Shown here: positions 58,123-64,000 of the stretch, one piece after another | Numbering within the stretch: the first letter of the stretch is position 1 | Layout: every line of letters starts with the position of its first letter | From: Paralichthys olivaceus | Lineage: Eukaryota; Chordata; Actinopteri; Pleuronectiformes; Paralichthyidae | DNA length: 64,000 nucleotides | Assembly: GCF_024713975.1 (NCBI RefSeq) | Contig: NC_091110.1 | Location: forward strand, 19,817,001-19,881,000 | Direction of reading: 5' to 3' | The notes under the pieces: model-generated | Databases searched by the model: none | Seen by the model: only the letters and a program-made list of their open reading frames with translations | Told to the model about the DNA's origin: nothing | Position numbers and translations under genes: made by a program

Positions 58123-59751
58123 CTTCTCACACTTCCTGCAAGAGCAGACGTCACACGTCAGAACTCTGACGTCACATCACTGCTGCTCCACTCAACTCTG
58201 TCAGACTTTTGCTTTGGTATAAAAACTTGAACCTTGATAAACTTCTCCATTCATGTCCGACACCGTCTTCTCTTGTCAATGTAAATACTTTATGATTAGT
58301 GCTGGGACAGGAAGTGACATCACCTGACTGACGTTTGTTTCATGTTCAGGGAGGTTAAAAACAGGATTTCTCACCTCGTACATATTGTTAACATCTATAA
58401 TTTGTACAAATAAAGTTTGGTTTTATTTTATGGCCTAACAAACTAAATCACGTGACTTCAGTTCACTCAAACTAACTGAGTCATTATTTCTGTTTGATAA
58501 ACTGTCAATAATAAGATTTTTAAAATAATGTGTAAGTCCCTGTTCCAGCTGGAGGGGGCGCCCACGTGCATTTTCATTGTTTCCTTCTGCACATTGTTGC
58601 TGAACCGCGTCAATGATCGATCAGTGAGTCGCTGCCGTAGAAGAAGAAACAAGAGCCTCATCTCGTCTGAAGGTAAACAGGTGCTAAGCTAACAGGCTAA
58701 CGTATATTTAAAGGTCTTATAGCTGTGCACGGAACCGGAAACACTCGAGCTGCTCTCGGCTCCTTCCGGTGAGCTAGTATCGAACGTGTGAGATAAAAGT
58801 AACATCACCTGACAGGTGCGCTGACGTTTTCCCGGTTTTTTTTTTCTCCTCCTCGGTTCGTTTTCTGCCGCTGTACCAACCGGAAATGCAACATATGACC
58901 CGGAAGCAGAAAGGTTTGGTACATCCGGGTCACGGCGCAGAGACGCAGCCGCTTCGTTTGTCTTCACGTGAGTTTTTTTTTTCCTCATTTGATTTAAACA
59001 GATTTTAAAGTTTCACTGTTAAACCCGGCGCGCGCGCGCGTGTGTGACGTAGCGTAACATAGCGTGATGTGGCGTGACGCAGGAGAAGTCACCGTTTGAA
59101 AGTGTGACGAAAACAACCTGAACGTCATCGAGTCATGAGGAAGATGTTTCACTGGTGGATTCAAACCTGAAACACGTTCGAGTCCCCGTTAGTTAAAACA
59201 CAACACAGGATGAGAGGATTCTTTTCACGTCTCTCAGACTCGTCTCTTCTTCTTCGTGCAGCTGTGGACAGATCTCACTGATGCATCAGTCCTGTGAACT
59301 TCTCTCTGATTGTTTCCTCTGGGTCATGGTCTGTGTTAGTTCTTGACCTTTGACCTCCTGTCCTGTGGTCACTGCTCTCTCTTCCTGTGGATGTTGATCT
59401 GAACGCTGCTGCTCATTGTTTGGTTCCTGAACCAAGTTTCTCCTGTGAGATAACTGCAGTTGTTGGAAGTGATGATGCGAATGTTTGGTCGTGTTCCGCT
59501 TATTTGTTGTTTTGAGCAGATTTTAGAGACACTGTAGTGAAAGTGTAAAAGTTAAGTCTCTGAATGTTCTCAAAGTAAAAAGTTTCCCTCTGAAGGTTGT
59601 TTCTATTGAATGTATCCGTGCAAATCAAACTGAGACTCATGTCCCATTCATATACTTCCGTCTATTATTTTTATTGACTTAGATTTGTGTGAATTTCTTT
59701 GACGTCTGGAGCAGTTGTAGCAGCAATAAAGGAATAAAGAAGTGGTTCAAA
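58123..59751. promoter_or_regulatory. Bidirectional cdc26/prpf4 promoter region and 5' introns
   Basis: A GC-rich core at about 58720-58990 has ETS-type sites in both directions (ttccggtg near 58765, accggaaatgc near 58880, acccggaagcag near 58900). A plus-strand donor near 58968 (cttcac then gtgagt) suggests an untranslated prpf4 exon. A CG-repeat lies at 59029-59039. In human the two genes also share a divergent promoter. The remaining sequence, about 59050-59690, shows no recognisable exon. Confidence 0.55.
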
Positions 59752-62774
<3,023 letters not shown>

Positions 62775-62828
62775 GTAAGAAAAACTAATAGGACTGTGAC
62801 ACTATGTGACCCTTGTTAACCATGTTCC

Positions 62829-63275
62829 TTATTTTTTCTTCTTCTTGGGAATCAAAAACTTGATAAACCATCTAAACAGCTTCTGCTTTTTGGTTGAGTC
62901 CTTTGTCTCCACATGTGTGTCGTCCTTGCTCTGGGCGGCCTCTTCAAAATCCGACTCAAGAGGTTCATGACTGGACTGAGATGACATTTCTGTTGTCCTT
63001 CTCAATTTGCTCTTCCCTTTGTTGTCATGGAGCCATTTCCTCAGCTGCAGGATTTCATTCTGCAGGACTTCATTCTCTCTCCTCACCTTTTTCACTTTGT
63101 CCTCAGCGTCACACTCCTGCTGAAAGAGGCTGCTGAAGTCCTCACTCAGCTGAACTGTGTGCGGTGGCTGTTGACTCCTCTCCTCTACCTCTTTAAACCA
63201 ATCCCTCACCTGCTGGAAGTGTTGATTGGTTTTTTCAGCACTGATCTGGAAATGATTATTTTGCTTTGACTCCAT
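62829..63275 (-). CDS. Unidentified coiled-coil protein ORF nested in prpf4 intron
   Basis: An intact 148-residue frame, antisense to prpf4 and inside its last visible intron. I do not recognise the family. The first half is charged and helical (MESKQNNHFQISAEKTNQHF). A clear leucine-heptad stretch follows (VRRENEVLQNEILQLRK). The C-terminal half is Ser/Lys/Glu-rich. It ends in an aromatic-basic segment (KLFRWFIKFLIP then five lysines), which could bind membrane or be a localisation signal. A partial related copy lies at the right edge (63952-64000), so the sequence is not unique. Splicing was not worked out, and the ATG at 63275 is simply the first available. It could be a real small gene, one exon of a larger one or a pseudogene copy. 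Confidence 0.5.
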   Translation of the reverse strand: MESKQNNHFQISAEKTNQHFQQVRDWFKEVEERSQQPPHTVQLSEDFSSLFQQECDAEDKVKKVRRENEVLQNEILQLRKWLHDNKGKSKLRRTTEMSSQSSHEPLESDFEEAAQSKDDTHVETKDSTKKQKLFRWFIKFLIPKKKKK

Positions 63276-63951
63276 TTAAAAGCTTGTTGATATTTTGTGT
63301 CGTGAAGCTTCAGTCATAAATATTGTCTCCCCTCCTCTAGCGCAGCGACGTCAAATTGATCCACTTTGGTTCTTTTGGCAACAAACATAAAGGTTCATTG
63401 TTGTTGCTATAATGACACAGGATCAAAGGAAGTTTATCCATTTGAGACTAGACTTTCTTTGATCCTGCTGACAGAACATCAGAGGACATTTTCCATTATA
63501 CAAGTTTTAAAGATTTCTGATTGGCTTTTGATCTTTAAGAATAGTGCCAGGTAGACATGAGCCAGATCAAAGTCCCACTGATTGGTTAGCATGCTGTCAA
63601 TCATGTTGACGAAGGTGAGCAGGAGGCTTGTGGCTCCGCCTCCCTCTGATGTCAGACAGGTGAGCTTGGCAGAGCGTCGCCAGCGCACAATCCTTCAGGA
63701 TTGTCCTCACGGGGCGATCGACTGCACAGAGAGAGTTTTCTTGTTTGACGAATTGCACAGTGATGTCACAAGGTCAAAGGTCAACAAACATTTCAGACTG
63801 TGAAAAGCTGATATTTATTTTTCTCGTGATGAGACAATTCAACAGGTGCAGCCTCCGTTCATACAGAAACAAAGAGCGAAACTACACACGAGGCAACAGG
63901 CACTTTTATACTTGGAAAACACAGAGGGTTGATGGGCCTCAGCCACAGTAT
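63276..63951. other. Rest of prpf4 intron between nested ORF copies
   Basis: Apart from the WDR36-like fragment, no exon is recognised. Sequence at 63800-63951 leads into the second coiled-coil copy and would be its 3'UTR on the minus strand. Confidence 0.4.
63540..63692 (-). pseudogene. WDR36/UTP21-like C-terminal fragment
   Basis: The minus-strand frame contains LTSEGGGATSLLLTFVNMI and NQWDFDLAHVYLALFLKIK. These resemble the C-terminal U3 snoRNP (Utp21) domain of WDR36 as I recall it, which has a GGG-then-long-helix stretch and FDLAQAYLALFLKLH. There is no splice donor after LALFLK, upstream codons soon meet a stop, and no other WDR36 exon is visible. I read it as a fragment or decayed copy, though one stranded exon of a rearranged gene is possible. 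Similarity is judged by eye. Confidence 0.4.
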
Positions 63952-64000
63952 CTACGTCTCCGTCAGCTGTTTCCTCAGCTGCAGGATTTCATTCTGCAGG
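63952..64000 (-). CDS. Second coiled-coil copy, C-terminal end (partial)
   Basis: The window edge holds a second copy of the core of the nested ORF. Read on the minus strand it gives LQNEILQLRKQLTET and a TAG stop at 63952-63954, against LQNEILQLRKWLHDN in the complete ORF. About 30 bases are identical at DNA level. This copy ends just after the heptads, so it either has a shorter product or is cut off. The rest lies beyond the window. Confidence 0.45.
   Translation of the reverse strand, partial: LQNEILQLRKQLTET

Overview
This is gene-dense vertebrate DNA, almost certainly from a compact teleost (ray-finned fish) genome. Every gene has vertebrate exon/intron structure with mostly short introns, and the products align with fish and mammalian orthologues. 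The spacers carry fish-style microsatellites, a dead Tc1-type transposon and several unclassified interspersed repeats. I see no prokaryotic, organellar or retroviral region.

Layout, left to right. The first coding exons of an FSD1/FSD1L-family gene (-) run off the left edge. Next is a complete apc (adenomatous polyposis coli) on the minus strand in 16 coding exons. A repeat-rich apc 5' intron leads to a divergent promoter region shared with fktn (fukutin, +, complete, 10 exons). Then come an intronless ufc1 (-) head-to-head with ythdc1 (+, 16 coding exons), a UDP-glucuronosyltransferase of the UGT2 type (-, 6 exons), a PRR14/PRR14L-family gene with a Tantalus-type domain (+), pisd (phosphatidylserine decarboxylase, +, with a candidate alternative first exon), an rnf224-like RING gene (-), a decayed Tc1 element, a small cysrt1-like gene (-), fer (F-BAR/SH2 tyrosine kinase, +, 19 coding exons), cdc26 (-) and prpf4 (+). 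The last two are divergent neighbours, and prpf4 runs off the right edge. The last sequenced prpf4 intron holds a minus-strand coiled-coil ORF, a second fragment related to it, and a short WDR36/UTP21-like piece.

The genes do not form one pathway. They cover Wnt control (apc), dystroglycan glycosylation (fktn), UFMylation (ufc1), m6A reading (ythdc1), glucuronidation (ugt), nuclear-lamina biology (prr14l), mitochondrial lipid synthesis (pisd), ubiquitin ligation (rnf224), tyrosine signalling (fer), APC/C assembly (cdc26) and the U4/U6 snRNP (prpf4). Ancestral linkage is the more informative signal. Pairs that neighbour each other in human remain together here: FSD1L/FKTN, CDC26/PRPF4, RNF224/CYSRT1, YTHDC1/UGT2 and PRR14L/PISD. 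They are interleaved with genes from human 5q21-22 (APC, FER, perhaps a WDR36 fragment).

The observations most worth a second look are: an intronless GC-rich ufc1; an apparent two-base frame break in the last exon of cdc26; a candidate alternative pisd first exon in matching phase; a duplicated unidentified coiled-coil ORF family inside a prpf4 intron; a 16-17 bp motif repeated five times in one orientation, one copy of which forms a ythdc1 splice acceptor; and gained or lost introns in apc and ugt. I did not find a convincing wholly new biological system.
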